The position numbers and the translations under genes were made by a program. Shown piece by piece: positions 41,833-50,712 of a stretch of DNA of 64,000 nucleotides. Source of the stretch: Pseudonocardia broussonetiae (GTDB lineage: Bacteria; Actinomycetota; Actinomycetes; Mycobacteriales; Pseudonocardiaceae). The DNA is taken from NCBI RefSeq assembly GCF_013155125.1, contig NZ_CP053564.1, positions 503,501 to 567,500 on the forward strand, given 5' to 3'. The stretch's first letter is position 1. Each line of letters starts with the position of its first letter. The notes under the pieces are model-generated. The model did not search any database, had not been told where the DNA came from, and saw nothing but the letters and a program-made list of their open reading frames with translations.

Positions 41833-43179
41833 ATGACCGCTCCCACCCCCGTCCGCACCGAGCTGTTCGGGCCCGACCGCCGCTCGACCACCGTCGGGCT
41901 GGTCCTGCTGATCAGCCTGGTCGCGTTCGAGGCGATGGGGGTCGGGACGGCGATGCCCGCGCTGGTCGCCGACCTCGGGGCCGTGTCGATGTACGCGTGG
42001 CCGTTCGTGGCGTTCATGGCGGCGTCGGTCTTCGGCACGGTGCTGGGCGGGCGGTGGTGCGACCGGGCCGGGCCGCGCGTGCCGCTCGTCGTCGCGCCGG
42101 TGCTGTTCGGGCTGGGCCTGCTCGTCGCGGGCACCGCGGCCACGATGCCGCAGCTGCTGGTGGGGCGGCTCTTCCAGGGGCTCGGGGCGGGCGCGCTGGG
42201 CGTCGGCGTCTACGTCCTCATCGCGCTGGTCTACCCCGAGCGCGCGCGGCCCGCGGTGTTCGGGCTGATCAGCTCGGCGTGGGTGCTGCCGTCGCTGATC
42301 GGGCCGCCGGTGTCGGGCGTCGTCACCGAGGCGGTGTCGTGGCACTGGGTGTTCCTGGGGCTGGTGCCGTTCGTGGTGCTCGCGGTGGCACTGGTCGTCC
42401 CGGCCGTGCGACGGCTGGGGCCGCCCGACCCCGGGCGCGCCGCCGCGCAGGCGCGCCCCGGGCTCGTGCCCGCCGCGGCGGCCGCGGCGGTGGGTGTGTC
42501 GGGGCTGAGCTGGGCCGCGCAGCAGGAGGGCGCCGCGGGCGCCGTCGTCGCCGCGGTGGCGGTGCTGCTGCTGGTGCCGGCGGTGCCGCGGCTGCTGCCG
42601 CGCGGGGTGTTCCGCTCCGGGCGCGGCGTGCCGACCGTCGTCGTCGCCCGCGGGCTGCTCGCCGGGGTGTTCTTCACCGTCAACTCCTACCTGCCGCTGA
42701 TGCTCAACGGCACCCACGGCTGGACGCTCGCCGCGGCCGGGCTGCCGCTGATCGTCGGGTCGCTGGGCTGGTCGAGCGCGGCGGCGTGGCAGGGGCGGCG
42801 CCCCGACCTCCCGCGCGCCCGGCTGCTGCGGATCGGCTTCTGCGCGCTCGGCGCCGGGACGGCGGGCATGCTGCTCGTGGCCCCGGCGTGGGGGCTGCCG
42901 TGGCTGGCGCTGCCGTTCTGGGCGCTCGCGGGCGTCGGGATGGGGCTCGGGTTCTCGTCGGTGTCGTTCCTGCTGCTGCAGAAGTCCGAGCCGGAGGCGG
43001 TCGGCTTCCACAGCTCGGCCGCGCAGATCGCCGACCAGCTCACGACCGCGCTGATGATCGGGCTGGGCGGCGCGCTGCTGGCGCTGCTCGTGTCGCCCGC
43101 CGTCGCGCTGCCGGTGCTGGTGGCGGTGCTCGTCGGGCTGGCCGCGCTGGGTGCCGTGGTCGCCGGGCGGGCCGCCTAG
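41833..43179 (+). CDS. MFS transporter, multidrug-efflux type
   Basis: This 448-residue protein has about 12 to 14 membrane spans, with the MFS signature as [13 protein letters not shown] after span 2. [18 protein letters not shown] and [16 protein letters not shown] match motif C regions of drug:H+ antiporters. The second half is less regular. No regulator adjoins it, and the substrate is unknown. Its TAG stop shares the tetranucleotide CTAG (43176-43179) with the stop of the convergent exonuclease gene. Confidence 0.85.
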   Translation: MTAPTPVRTELFGPDRRSTTVGLVLLISLVAFEAMGVGTAMPALVADLGAVSMYAWPFVAFMAASVFGTVLGGRWCDRAGPRVPLVVAPVLFGLGLLVAGTAATMPQLLVGRLFQGLGAGALGVGVYVLIALVYPERARPAVFGLISSAWVLPSLIGPPVSGVVTEAVSWHWVFLGLVPFVVLAVALVVPAVRRLGPPDPGRAAAQARPGLVPAAAAAAVGVSGLSWAAQQEGAAGAVVAAVAVLLLVPAVPRLLPRGVFRSGRGVPTVVVARGLLAGVFFTVNSYLPLMLNGTHGWTLAAAGLPLIVGSLGWSSAAAWQGRRPDLPRARLLRIGFCALGAGTAGMLLVAPAWGLPWLALPFWALAGVGMGLGFSSVSFLLLQKSEPEAVGFHSSAAQIADQLTTALMIGLGGALLALLVSPAVALPVLVAVLVGLAALGAVVAGRAA

Positions 43180-44027
43180 CGGCGCTTGCGGCCCTTCGGG
43201 TTCGACGGCGGCGGCACGACCGGGCCGATGTCGCCGTCGGGCGCCGTGTCGAGGTCGACGATCACCGGCGCGTGGTCGCTGGGCCCGGTCCCCTTGCGCG
43301 CCAGGCGGTCCACCCACGCGGCGGCGACGCGCCCGGCCGGGTCGGCGCCGGCGAGCACGAGGTCGATGCGCATGCCCTGGTCCTGGTGGAAGCGGCCGGC
43401 GCGGTAGTCCCAGTAGCTGAAGAACCGCTCGGACGGCCAGCGGTCGCGGACGACGTCGTGCAGGCCGAGGTCGCGCAGCGTCGTCAGGGCGCCGCGCTCG
43501 GCCGGCGTCACGTGGGTGGAGTCGACGAACAGCGCGGGGTCCCAGACGTCGTCGTCGGTCGGGGCGATGTTGACGTCGCCCGCGATGACGGTCGTGGCCG
43601 GGTCGTCGACGGAGGCGGCCAGCGCGGCGAGCCACTCGAGCTTGTAGGCGTAGTGCGGGTCGCCGGGAGTGCGGCCGTTGGGGACGTAGACCGACGTGAC
43701 GCGCAGCCCGCCGCAGGTCGCGGTGACGGCGCGGGCCTCGACGGCCTCCTGGAACGCCGGCACCGCGGGCAGGGCGCGGCGCACGTCCTCCAGGCCGACG
43801 CGCGAGAGCAGCGCGACGCCGTTCCAGCGCCCCTCCCCCACGTGCGCGACCTCGTAGCCGCGCTCCTTGAGCGGGGCGTCGAAGTGCTCGGCGAAGGCCT
43901 CGTCGGACAGCTTCGTCTCCTGCAGGCACACCACGTCGGGCGCGCGCTCGTCGAGCCAGGGCAGGAGCCGGGGAAGGCGGGACAGGGCGGAGTTCACGTT
44001 CCACGTAGCCAGACGCACGGTCCGCAC
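43176..44027 (-). CDS. xthA: Exodeoxyribonuclease III / AP endonuclease
   Basis: This 283-residue enzyme of the exonuclease-endonuclease-phosphatase fold has [19 protein letters not shown] (metal Glu), [20 protein letters not shown] and the catalytic [10 protein letters not shown]. It repairs abasic sites and 3' blocked ends. A Pro-rich basic tail ([10 protein letters not shown]) extends it. GTG 44027 or GTG 44018 (VRLATWN) may be the start; the second gives the more usual N-terminus. It is divergent from the xylose operon with 48 bases between. Confidence 0.93.
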   Translation of the reverse strand: MRTVRLATWNVNSALSRLPRLLPWLDERAPDVVCLQETKLSDEAFAEHFDAPLKERGYEVAHVGEGRWNGVALLSRVGLEDVRRALPAVPAFQEAVEARAVTATCGGLRVTSVYVPNGRTPGDPHYAYKLEWLAALAASVDDPATTVIAGDVNIAPTDDDVWDPALFVDSTHVTPAERGALTTLRDLGLHDVVRDRWPSERFFSYWDYRAGRFHQDQGMRIDLVLAGADPAGRVAAAWVDRLARKGTGPSDHAPVIVDLDTAPDGDIGPVVPPPSNPKGRKRR

Positions 44028-44043
44028 GCTACCGTCGGAGGAG

Positions 44044-44064
44044 TTTGTTCAACGACCGAACAAA
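44044..44064. promoter_or_regulatory. Xylose repressor operator
   Basis: TTTGTTC (44044-44050) and GAACAAA (44058-44064) are perfect inverted repeats with a 7-base spacer, ending just before the GGAG of xylA. It is the most AT-rich site in the area. ROK-type XylR repressors bind TTTGTT/AACAAA dyads of this sort, and a ROK gene closes the operon. Confidence 0.7.
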
Positions 44065-44075
44065 GGAGTCGAGAC

Positions 44076-45251
44076 ATGGTGCAGCCCACCCGCGAGGACC
44101 GCTTCAGCTTCGGGCTGTGGACCGTCGGCTGGCCGGCCCGGGACCCCTTCGGCGACGCGACGCGCCCCGCGCTCGACCCCGTCGAGTCCGTGCACCGGCT
44201 GTCGGACCTGGGCGCGTACGGCGTCACGTTCCACGACGACGACCTCATCCCCTTCGGCTCGTCCGACGCCGAGCGCGACCGGATCGTCTCCCGCTTCCGC
44301 GGCGCGCTCGACGAGACCGGCCTCGTGGTCCCGATGATGACCACCAACCTGTTCACGCACCCCGTGTTCAAGGACGGCGCCTTCACCAGCAACGACCGCG
44401 CGGTGCGCCGGTTCGCGCTGCGCAAGGTGCTGCGCAACCTCGACCTCGCCGCCGAGCTCGGCGCCACCACCTACGTGTTCTGGGGCGGGCGCGAGGGCGC
44501 CGAGGTCGACCAGGCCAAGGACATCCGCGCCGCGCTCGACCGCTACCGCGAGGGCATCGACCTGCTCGCCGCCTACGTCAAGGAGCAGGGCTACGGCATC
44601 CGCTTCGCGATCGAGCCCAAGCCCAACGAGCCCCGCGGCGACATCCTGCTGCCCACGCTCGGGCACGCGCTCGCGTTCATCGCCGAGCTCGAGCACGGCG
44701 ACATCGTCGGCATCAACCCCGAGGTCGGCCACGAGCAGATGGCGGGGCTCAACTACACCTCCGGCATCGCGCAGGCGCTGTGGGCCGGGAAGCTGTTCCA
44801 CCTCGACCTCAACGGCCAGCGCGGCATCAAGTACGACCAGGACCTCGTGTTCGGCCACGGCGACCTGATCAACGCGTTCTCGCTCGTGGACCTCATCGAG
44901 AACGGCGCGCCCGGCGGCGGCCCGGCGTACGACGGCCCGCGGCACTTCGACTACAAGCCGCTGCGCACCGAGGACCTCGACGGCGTATGGGCGTCGGCGG
45001 CCGCGAACATGAGCACCTACCTGCTGCTCAAGGAGCGCGCGGCGGCGTTCCGGGCCGACCCGGAGGTGGCCGAGGCGCTCGCGGTGTCGGGCGTCGCGGA
45101 GCTGGGGAAGCCGACGCTGAACCCGGGCGAGACGGTGGCCGACCTGCGCGCCGACGACGCCGACTTCGACGCCGACAAGGCCGCGGAGCGGGGCTACGGC
45201 TTCGTGCGGCTCGCGCAGCTGGCGCTGGAGCACCTGCTGGGTGCCCGATGA
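44076..45251 (+). CDS. xylA: Xylose isomerase
   Basis: This 391-residue TIM-barrel enzyme is of the class I actinobacterial type. Metal and substrate ligands appear in [42 protein letters not shown] and [16 protein letters not shown]; the catalytic His lies in [12 protein letters not shown]. It converts D-xylose to D-xylulose for the kinase encoded next. AAAGGAG precedes ATG 44076 directly after the operator. Confidence 0.96.
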   Translation: MVQPTREDRFSFGLWTVGWPARDPFGDATRPALDPVESVHRLSDLGAYGVTFHDDDLIPFGSSDAERDRIVSRFRGALDETGLVVPMMTTNLFTHPVFKDGAFTSNDRAVRRFALRKVLRNLDLAAELGATTYVFWGGREGAEVDQAKDIRAALDRYREGIDLLAAYVKEQGYGIRFAIEPKPNEPRGDILLPTLGHALAFIAELEHGDIVGINPEVGHEQMAGLNYTSGIAQALWAGKLFHLDLNGQRGIKYDQDLVFGHGDLINAFSLVDLIENGAPGGGPAYDGPRHFDYKPLRTEDLDGVWASAAANMSTYLLLKERAAAFRADPEVAEALAVSGVAELGKPTLNPGETVADLRADDADFDADKAAERGYGFVRLAQLALEHLLGAR

Positions 45252-45254
45252 CCT

Positions 45255-45294
45255 GTGAGTGGCGATCGTGCCCAGGGGCACGATCGCCACTCAC
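45255..45294 (+). terminator. 18-bp perfect hairpin between xylA and xylB
   Basis: GTGAGTGGCGATCGTGCC (45255-45272) and its exact reverse complement (45277-45294) enclose a 4-base loop, 4 bases after the xylA stop and 12 bases before the xylB start. It could stabilise xylA mRNA, attenuate xylB or be a repeat-family insertion. No T-run follows. Confidence 0.6.
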
Positions 45295-45306
45295 GAGGGG
45301 GTGCTC

Positions 45307-46698
45307 GTGAGCCTCGTCGCCGGCGTCGACTCCTCCACGCAGTCCTGCACCGTCGTCATCCGCGACGCCGACACCGGCGCCCTGGTCCGCGAGGGCCGGG
45401 CGCCGCACCCGCCCGGCACGGAGGTCGACCCCGAGGCCTGGTGGTCGGCGCTGCAGGAGGCGCTCGCGAAGGCGGGCGGGCTCGACGACGTCGACGCGCT
45501 CGCCGTCGCGGGGCAGCAGCACGGGATGGTCTGCCTGTCCGCGTCGGGCGAGGTCGTGCGGCCGGCACTGCTGTGGAACGACACGCGCTCGGCCGGCGCG
45601 GCGAGCGACCTCGTCGACGAGCTCGGCGCGCAGGCGTGGGCCGACGCGACCGGCAGCCTGCCCGTCGCCTCGATCACCGTCACCAAGCTGCGCTGGCTCG
45701 CCGCGCACGAGCCGGAGCACGCCGCCGCCACCGCCGCGGTGTGCCTGCCGCACGACTGGCTCACCTGGCGGCTGCGCGGCACGGGCGTCCTCGACGACCT
45801 GGTCACGGACCGCTCCGACGCCTCGGGCACCGGCTACTGGTCCGACGACGGCTACCGCCCCGACCTGCTCGAACGCGCGCTGGGGCGCTCCGACGTCGTC
45901 CTGCCGCGTGTGCTCGGGCCCGCCGAGGGCGTCGCCGGTCCGGGCCTGCTGCTCGGGCCGGGCACGGGCGACAACGCCGGTGCCGCGCTCGGGCTGGGCG
46001 CGGCGCCCGGTGACGTCGTCGTGTCGCTGGGGACCTCCGGCGTCGTCTCGGCGGTCAGCGGGGTCCGCACCGCCGACCCGACCGGGATCATCGCGGGCTT
46101 CGCCTCGGCGACGGGCGAGCACCTGCCGCTGGTGTGCACGCTCAACGCCGCGCGGGTGCTCGACGCCGCGTGCGCGCTGCTCGGCGTCGACCACGCGGAG
46201 CTGTCGCGGCTCGCGCTGGAGGCGCCGGCCGGGGCGGGCGGGCTGGTGCTCGTGCCGTACCTGGAGGGCGAGCGCACGCCCAACAAGCCGGACTCGACGG
46301 GGGCGCTGCACGGGCTCACACTCGGCACGTCGAACCCCGCGCACCTCGCCCGCGCGGCGGTGGAGGGCCTGCTCTGCGGGCTCGCCGACGCCCTCGACGC
46401 GCTGGTGGCGGCCGGGGTCGACGTGCGGCGGGTGTTCCTCGTCGGTGGCGGTGCCCGGTCCGACGCGGTGGCCCGGATCGCCCCCGCGGTGTTCGGGCGG
46501 CCGGTGCTGCGGCCGACGCCGGGCGAGTACGTCGCCGACGGGGCGGCCCGGCAGGCGGCGTGGGTGCTCTCGGGCGCCGACGCCCCGCCGGAGTGGGCGG
46601 CGGCCGACACGGAGTCGTTCGAGGCGTCGCCGACGCCGCAGGTGCGGTCGAGGTACGCGGAGGCGCGCGAGCTGACGGTCCCGCGAGTCGGGGTCTGA
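45307..46698 (+). CDS. xylB: Xylulokinase
   Basis: This 463-residue FGGY kinase has the N-terminal phosphate loop [10 protein letters not shown], then [10 protein letters not shown] with [17 protein letters not shown] and VSLGTSG lead into the second half, and [11 protein letters not shown] is the adenosine motif. It phosphorylates xylulose for the pentose phosphate pathway. GTG 45307 is chosen because GAGGGG lies 6 bases upstream and the homologous start is [13 protein letters not shown] 45301 is an alternative. It sits 55 bases after xylA, beyond a strong hairpin. Confidence 0.94.
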   Translation: MSLVAGVDSSTQSCTVVIRDADTGALVREGRAPHPPGTEVDPEAWWSALQEALAKAGGLDDVDALAVAGQQHGMVCLSASGEVVRPALLWNDTRSAGAASDLVDELGAQAWADATGSLPVASITVTKLRWLAAHEPEHAAATAAVCLPHDWLTWRLRGTGVLDDLVTDRSDASGTGYWSDDGYRPDLLERALGRSDVVLPRVLGPAEGVAGPGLLLGPGTGDNAGAALGLGAAPGDVVVSLGTSGVVSAVSGVRTADPTGIIAGFASATGEHLPLVCTLNAARVLDAACALLGVDHAELSRLALEAPAGAGGLVLVPYLEGERTPNKPDSTGALHGLTLGTSNPAHLARAAVEGLLCGLADALDALVAAGVDVRRVFLVGGGARSDAVARIAPAVFGRPVLRPTPGEYVADGAARQAAWVLSGADAPPEWAAADTESFEASPTPQVRSRYAEARELTVPRVGV

Positions 46699-46740
46699 GT
46701 GCGCGCGAGTCGGGGTCTCGTCGTGCGCGGGTCGGGGTCG
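46682..46740. repeat. Three 22-bp period repeats at the xylB-xylR junction
   Basis: CGCGAGTCGGGGTCT occurs at 46682 and 46704, and CGCGGGTCGGGGTCG at 46726, each 22 bases apart. The array spans the end of xylB, its stop and the first codons of the ROK gene. It could be a tandem duplication that moved the start, or a regulatory array. Confidence 0.7.
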
Positions 46741-47832
46741 CGGGCCGCCGGGAGCGACGTCCGGCGGCACAACCTCGCGCTCGTGCTCGGCGAGGTCGTC
46801 GACGCCGGGCCGGTGTCGCGCGCGGCGATCGCCGGCCGCACCGGCCTCACCCGCGCGACGGTCTCCTCGCTCGTCGAGGAGCTCCTCGACGCCGGCCTGC
46901 TCGCCGAGCTCGCCGCCGAGCGCGGCGGGCCCGGCCGGCCGGCGAACCCGTTGCAGCTCAACCGGGCCGGCCCCGCGGGACTCGGCCTGGAGATCGAGGT
47001 CGACCACGTCGCGGCGTGCGTCGTCGACCTCACCGGGGAGGTCCGCGCCGTCCGCCGGGTCGCCTCCGACCACCGCGACGACGACCCGCGCCGCGCGCTG
47101 GCCCGGGCCGCCGAGCTGGGGCTGTCGGTGGCCGCGGAGTCCGGACTGGCCGTCGCCGGGGCGGCGGTGGCGGTGCCCGGCGTCGTGGGCGCCGACGGGG
47201 TCGTGGTGCGCGCGCCGAACCTGCCGCGCTGGTCGGGCGCGCACCTGGGCCCGGAGCTCTCGCCGCTGCTCGGCGGGCTCCCGGTGACCACGGCCAACGA
47301 GGCCGACCTCGCCGCGCTCGCCGAGCTGTGGTTCGCCGACGGTCCGCCCGACGCCCTCTACGTCTCCGGCGGCATCGGCGTCGGCGCCGGGATCGTGCTG
47401 GGCGGGCAGCTGTTCCGCGGGGCCGGCGGCCGCGCGGGCGAGCTGGGGCACGTCGTCGTCGACCCCGACGGGCCGCCGTGCCGCTGCGGGGGCCGCGGCT
47501 GCCTGGAGCAGGTCGCGGGCCAGGAGGCGCTGCTGCGCGCGGCCGGCGCCGACGACCTCGACGCGCTGCCCCCGCACGTCCTCGACGGCGCCGCCCGCGC
47601 GCTCGGCGTCGCGCTGGCGGGGGCGGTCAACCTGCTCGACGTGCCGGTCGTCGTCCTCGGCGGCATCTACGCGCGGTTCGGCCCGGCCTTCGGCGACGAC
47701 GTGCACGCCCGGCTGGTCGAGCGCGTCGTGCACCGCTCCGACGTGGCGGTCCGCCCGTCCGCCCTCGGTGCGGGCGGGGCGCTGCGGGCGGCCGCCGCGT
47801 CGGTGGTGCGGGAGCGGCTGCGCGCCCCCTAG
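46699..47832 (+). CDS. xylR: ROK-family xylose operon repressor
   Basis: This 377-residue protein has a winged HTH at about 25-75 (SRAAIAGRTGLTRATVSSLV). The ROK domain has VAVPGVVGADGVVVRAPNLP and GGIGVGAGIVLGGQLFRGAG, and the zinc motif CRCGGRGCLEQ. It is inferred to bind the TTTGTTC/GAACAAA dyad before xylA and to respond to xylose. GTG 46699 directly abuts the xylB stop, and GTG 46723 is an equally possible start because the region is a tandem repeat. Confidence 0.88.
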   Translation: MRASRGLVVRGSGSRAAGSDVRRHNLALVLGEVVDAGPVSRAAIAGRTGLTRATVSSLVEELLDAGLLAELAAERGGPGRPANPLQLNRAGPAGLGLEIEVDHVAACVVDLTGEVRAVRRVASDHRDDDPRRALARAAELGLSVAAESGLAVAGAAVAVPGVVGADGVVVRAPNLPRWSGAHLGPELSPLLGGLPVTTANEADLAALAELWFADGPPDALYVSGGIGVGAGIVLGGQLFRGAGGRAGELGHVVVDPDGPPCRCGGRGCLEQVAGQEALLRAAGADDLDALPPHVLDGAARALGVALAGAVNLLDVPVVVLGGIYARFGPAFGDDVHARLVERVVHRSDVAVRPSALGAGGALRAAAASVVRERLRAP

Positions 47833-47833
47833 G

Positions 47834-48532
47834 TCACGACGCGCGCGGCAGGATCCGCACGCCGTCGGCGGTGAGCGTCGCCCCGTCGGTGATCGTCCCG
47901 GTGAGCACCACGACGTCGCCGACGGCGGGCTGCTGACCGAGCCCGCCGACGTCGACGGTCACGGTGCGCCCGTCCACGGCCACCACGGTCGCGCTCGTCC
48001 CGGTGAGCGCGGTGACGGTGCCGGTGACGCGCGCCTGCGGAGCCGTGACCGACACGGCGGTGGCGGCGTCGCCGGTGCCGTCGACGCGGACGACCACGCG
48101 CTCGCCCGGTGCCAGGTCGCCGAGCGCGGCGTTGCCCGAGCCGCGGACGCGGGTGTCGTCGGTGGTGCGCAGGGAGCGCTGGGCGGCCCCGTCGGGCGTG
48201 ACGACCAGCGTGCCCTCGGACGTCGAGACGACGGTGCCGACGAGCACGGCGTCGTCGCCGAGCCCCTCCCCGCGGGGGCCGCGGTCGCCGCGGCCGGGCC
48301 CGTCAACTGGGCCGCCGAGGCCCGGGCCGCCGTCCAGCTCGTCGTACTCCCCGGTCAGGCCGATCCCGGGGACGCCGCGCCGGTCGTCGCCGCGACCCGG
48401 GCCGCCGCCGGGGACCAGCAGAGCGGCCACGACGCCGGCGACGACCAGCGCCGCCAGGACGACGGCGCCGATCACCAGCACGCGCCCTCGGGGTCGGCGC
48501 CAGCGGCGGGTGGTCGTGGTGGGTCCGGTCAT
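47834..48532 (-). CDS. Membrane-anchored DUF5666 protein
   Basis: This 232-residue protein has an N-terminal anchor (VLVIGAVVLAALVVAGVVAALLV, about 18-40). A Gly/Asp-rich linker follows. Then come beta-rich modules like DUF5666/OB folds (VLVGTVVSTSEGTLVVTPDG and VTGTVTALTGTSATVVAVDG). It should face outside the membrane. It is divergent from the two-component regulator across 111 bases with operator-like repeats, so it is a likely target of that system. Its role is unknown. Confidence 0.75.
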   Translation of the reverse strand: MTGPTTTTRRWRRPRGRVLVIGAVVLAALVVAGVVAALLVPGGGPGRGDDRRGVPGIGLTGEYDELDGGPGLGGPVDGPGRGDRGPRGEGLGDDAVLVGTVVSTSEGTLVVTPDGAAQRSLRTTDDTRVRGSGNAALGDLAPGERVVVRVDGTGDAATAVSVTAPQARVTGTVTALTGTSATVVAVDGRTVTVDVGGLGQQPAVGDVVVLTGTITDGATLTADGVRILPRAS

Positions 48533-48603
48533 CGTGCATCTCCTCGTGTCGGGGTCACCGAGGCTGCCGCGCGAACCTGACCGGACCCTGAAGGTCCGGG
48601 CTC

Positions 48604-48623
48604 CTTCAGCCGATCTTCAGCCG
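48604..48623. promoter_or_regulatory. Direct repeats for an OmpR-type regulator
   Basis: CTTCAGCCG occurs at 48604-48612 and 48615-48623, 11 bases apart, 21 bases before the regulator start. A related inverted word (CCTGAAGG) lies nearby at 48587-48594. OmpR/PhoB regulators bind head-to-tail repeats with 11-base period, so this may be the autoregulatory site, also serving the divergent DUF5666 gene. Confidence 0.5.
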
Positions 48624-48643
48624 CGGGCGGGCAGGATGGCGGC

Positions 48644-49306
48644 GTGGGAGCGCGGGTGCTGGTCGTCGAGGACGCCGAGGCGATCCGGACGGCCGTGCTC
48701 GCCGGTCTGACGGGCGCCGGCTTCGACGCGGCCGGGCGCGCCGACGGCTCCGGCCTGGAGCACGACCTGGAGGCGTTCCGCCCCGACCTGGTCGTCCTCG
48801 ACGTCATGCTCCCGGGCCGCGACGGCTTCGCCCTGCTGGAGGTCGTGCGCCGCCACAGCGACGCCGGGGTGGTCGTGCTGACCGCGCGCGACGGCGTCGA
48901 CGACCGCCTGCGCGGCCTGCACGGCGGCGCCGACGACTACGTCGTGAAGCCGTTCGCGCTGGCCGAGCTCGTCGCGCGGGTCACGGCGGTGCTGCGGCGG
49001 ATGGGCCGCACGCCGTCGACGGTGGAGGTCGGCGACCTGCTCGTCGACGCCGCCGCGGGCGCCGTCTCCCGCGCCGGCGTCCCGATCGAGCTGACGGCCA
49101 CCGAGCTGCGGCTGCTCGACTACCTCGCCACGCAGCGCGGGCGCGTCGTCGGCAAGGGGCAGATCCTCACGCGCGTCTGGGGCTACACCGAGTACGACCC
49201 GAACCTCGTCGAGGTCCACGTGTCCGCGCTGCGCCGCAAGCTCGGCGAGCCGAGGCTGCTGCACACCGTGCGCGGGCTCGGGTACGTGCTGCGGGCCGAT
49301 CCGTGA
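48644..49306 (+). CDS. OmpR/PhoB-type response regulator
   Basis: The 220-residue protein has a receiver domain with Glu9-Asp10 (VLVVED), the phospho-acceptor Asp53 (LVVLDVMLPGRDGF), Thr in VVLTARD and Lys in VVKPFAL. A C-terminal winged helix follows (VEVGDLLVD to VRGLGYVLR, with VEVHVSALRRKLG as recognition helix). GTG 48644 is the start. It overlaps the histidine kinase gene by 4 bases. The signal is unknown. Confidence 0.94.
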   Translation: MGARVLVVEDAEAIRTAVLAGLTGAGFDAAGRADGSGLEHDLEAFRPDLVVLDVMLPGRDGFALLEVVRRHSDAGVVVLTARDGVDDRLRGLHGGADDYVVKPFALAELVARVTAVLRRMGRTPSTVEVGDLLVDAAAGAVSRAGVPIELTATELRLLDYLATQRGRVVGKGQILTRVWGYTEYDPNLVEVHVSALRRKLGEPRLLHTVRGLGYVLRADP

Positions 49307-50589
49307 GCCGCTGGTCGCTGCGCGCGCGCGTCACCGCGCTGAGCCTGGTCGTGCTGGCCGCGGTCCTGCTCGCCGTCGGCGCCCTGACCGACGTGGTGTT
49401 CGCCGCGCAGGGCCGCGCCGACCTGCGCAGCCAGCTGGCGGTGCGCGCGGCGCTCGCCGGGGAGCTCGTCGCGCGCGGGCTCGACACCGCGGAGATCGCG
49501 CGGCAGGTCGAGGCGCCGGGGATCCGCGCGGTGCTCGTCTCCCCCGACGGCCGGGTCTACGGCGACGGCCCGCGCCGCCCGCGGCCCGGCCGATCGGCCG
49601 ACGGCGTGCTGCAGCAGCCCCTGGCCGACGGGTCGCAGCTCACCCTGGTCGCCGTCGACGACGGCGTCACCGCCGCCCAGCAGCGCCTGCGCCGCACGCT
49701 GTTCCTGCTCGGCCTGGCCGGGCTCGCGGTCGCCGGGGTCGTGACGATGCTGACGACCCGCGTCGCGCTCGCCCCGCTCGACGGCATGACCGCGCTGGCC
49801 CGCTCCATCACCCGCGGCGACCGCGGGCGGCGCCTCGCCCCGGTCCGCACCGACACCGAGCTCGGCCGCACGGCGGCCGCGTTCGACGCCATGCTCGACG
49901 AGCTGGAGGGCGCCGAGCGCCAGGCCCGTGAGTCCGAGGCGCGGACGCGGCGGTTCGTCGCCGACGCCGCGCACGAGCTGCGCACGCCGCTGGCCGGGGT
50001 CCGGGCGGTGGCCGAGGCGGCCGCCGCGCCCGGTCTCGGCGCGGAGGAGCGCGACCGGCTGCACCTGCTGCTGCTGCGGGAGTCCCACCGCGCGGGGCGC
50101 CTCGTCGACGACCTGCTCGTCCTCGCGCGCCTCGACGCCGGCCTGGAGCTGCGCCGCGAGCCGGTCGAGCTGCTGGCGCTCGCCGGGACCGAGGTCGAGC
50201 GCCTGCGGATGCGGGCGCCGGACCGGGAGATCACGGTGTCCGGTGAGCCGGTGACGGTCACGGGCGACCCCGTCCGCCTCGCCCAGGTGCTCGCCAACCT
50301 GCTCGACAACGCCCACCGCTACGCCCCCGCGGGCGCGGCGGTCGCCGTGCGGGTGGGGCCCGGAGCGCGCGTCGAGGTGGCCGACACCGGCCCCGGCGTC
50401 CCGCCCGCCGAGCGCGAGCGGATCTTCGACCGGCTGGTGCGCCTGGACGAGGCCCGCACCGCCCACGACGGGGGCGCGGGCCTGGGCCTGGCGATCGCCC
50501 GCGGGATCGCCCGGGCGCACGGGGGCGAGCTGCGGCTGGCCGACACGGCGGGCCCGGGCGCGACCTTCGTCCTGACGCTCCCGGCCTGA
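49303..50589 (+). CDS. Sensor histidine kinase
   Basis: This 428-residue kinase has two membrane spans (about 12-32 and 128-150) around an extracytoplasmic sensor of about 95 residues. A HAMP segment follows (TRVALAPLDGMTALARSITR). The H-box ADAAHELRTPL carries the phospho-His at about 224. The ATPase N-box is NLLDNAHRYAP, and G-boxes are ADTGPGVPP and GAGLGLAIARG. It forms a pair with the overlapping response regulator. What it senses is unknown. Confidence 0.94.
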   Translation: MSRWSLRARVTALSLVVLAAVLLAVGALTDVVFAAQGRADLRSQLAVRAALAGELVARGLDTAEIARQVEAPGIRAVLVSPDGRVYGDGPRRPRPGRSADGVLQQPLADGSQLTLVAVDDGVTAAQQRLRRTLFLLGLAGLAVAGVVTMLTTRVALAPLDGMTALARSITRGDRGRRLAPVRTDTELGRTAAAFDAMLDELEGAERQARESEARTRRFVADAAHELRTPLAGVRAVAEAAAAPGLGAEERDRLHLLLLRESHRAGRLVDDLLVLARLDAGLELRREPVELLALAGTEVERLRMRAPDREITVSGEPVTVTGDPVRLAQVLANLLDNAHRYAPAGAAVAVRVGPGARVEVADTGPGVPPAERERIFDRLVRLDEARTAHDGGAGLGLAIARGIARAHGGELRLADTAGPGATFVLTLPA

Positions 50590-50600
50590 CCCCGCCCCTC

Positions 50601-50698
50601 CGGCGAGTTTGCCGATCCGGTCGGCGAGTTTGCCGATCCGGTCGGCGAGTGTGCCGGGCGGCCGCGGCAAACTCGCCGGGCGGCTACGGCGAACTCGC
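50601..50698. repeat. 21-bp tandem repeats with inverted copies at a convergent gene end
   Basis: Two perfect 21-bp units beginning CGGCGAGTTTGCCGATCC lie at 50601-50621 and 50622-50642, and a diverged third copy starts at 50643. Inverted copies CGGCAAACTCGCCG (50665-50678) and CGGCGAACTCGC (50687-50698) follow. The direct units can pair with the inverted ones, giving alternative hairpins between the kinase (plus) and channel (minus) genes. It is probably a bidirectional terminator or a repeat-family element. Confidence 0.75.
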
Positions 50699-50712
50699 GG
50701 GTGGGGGGTGGG

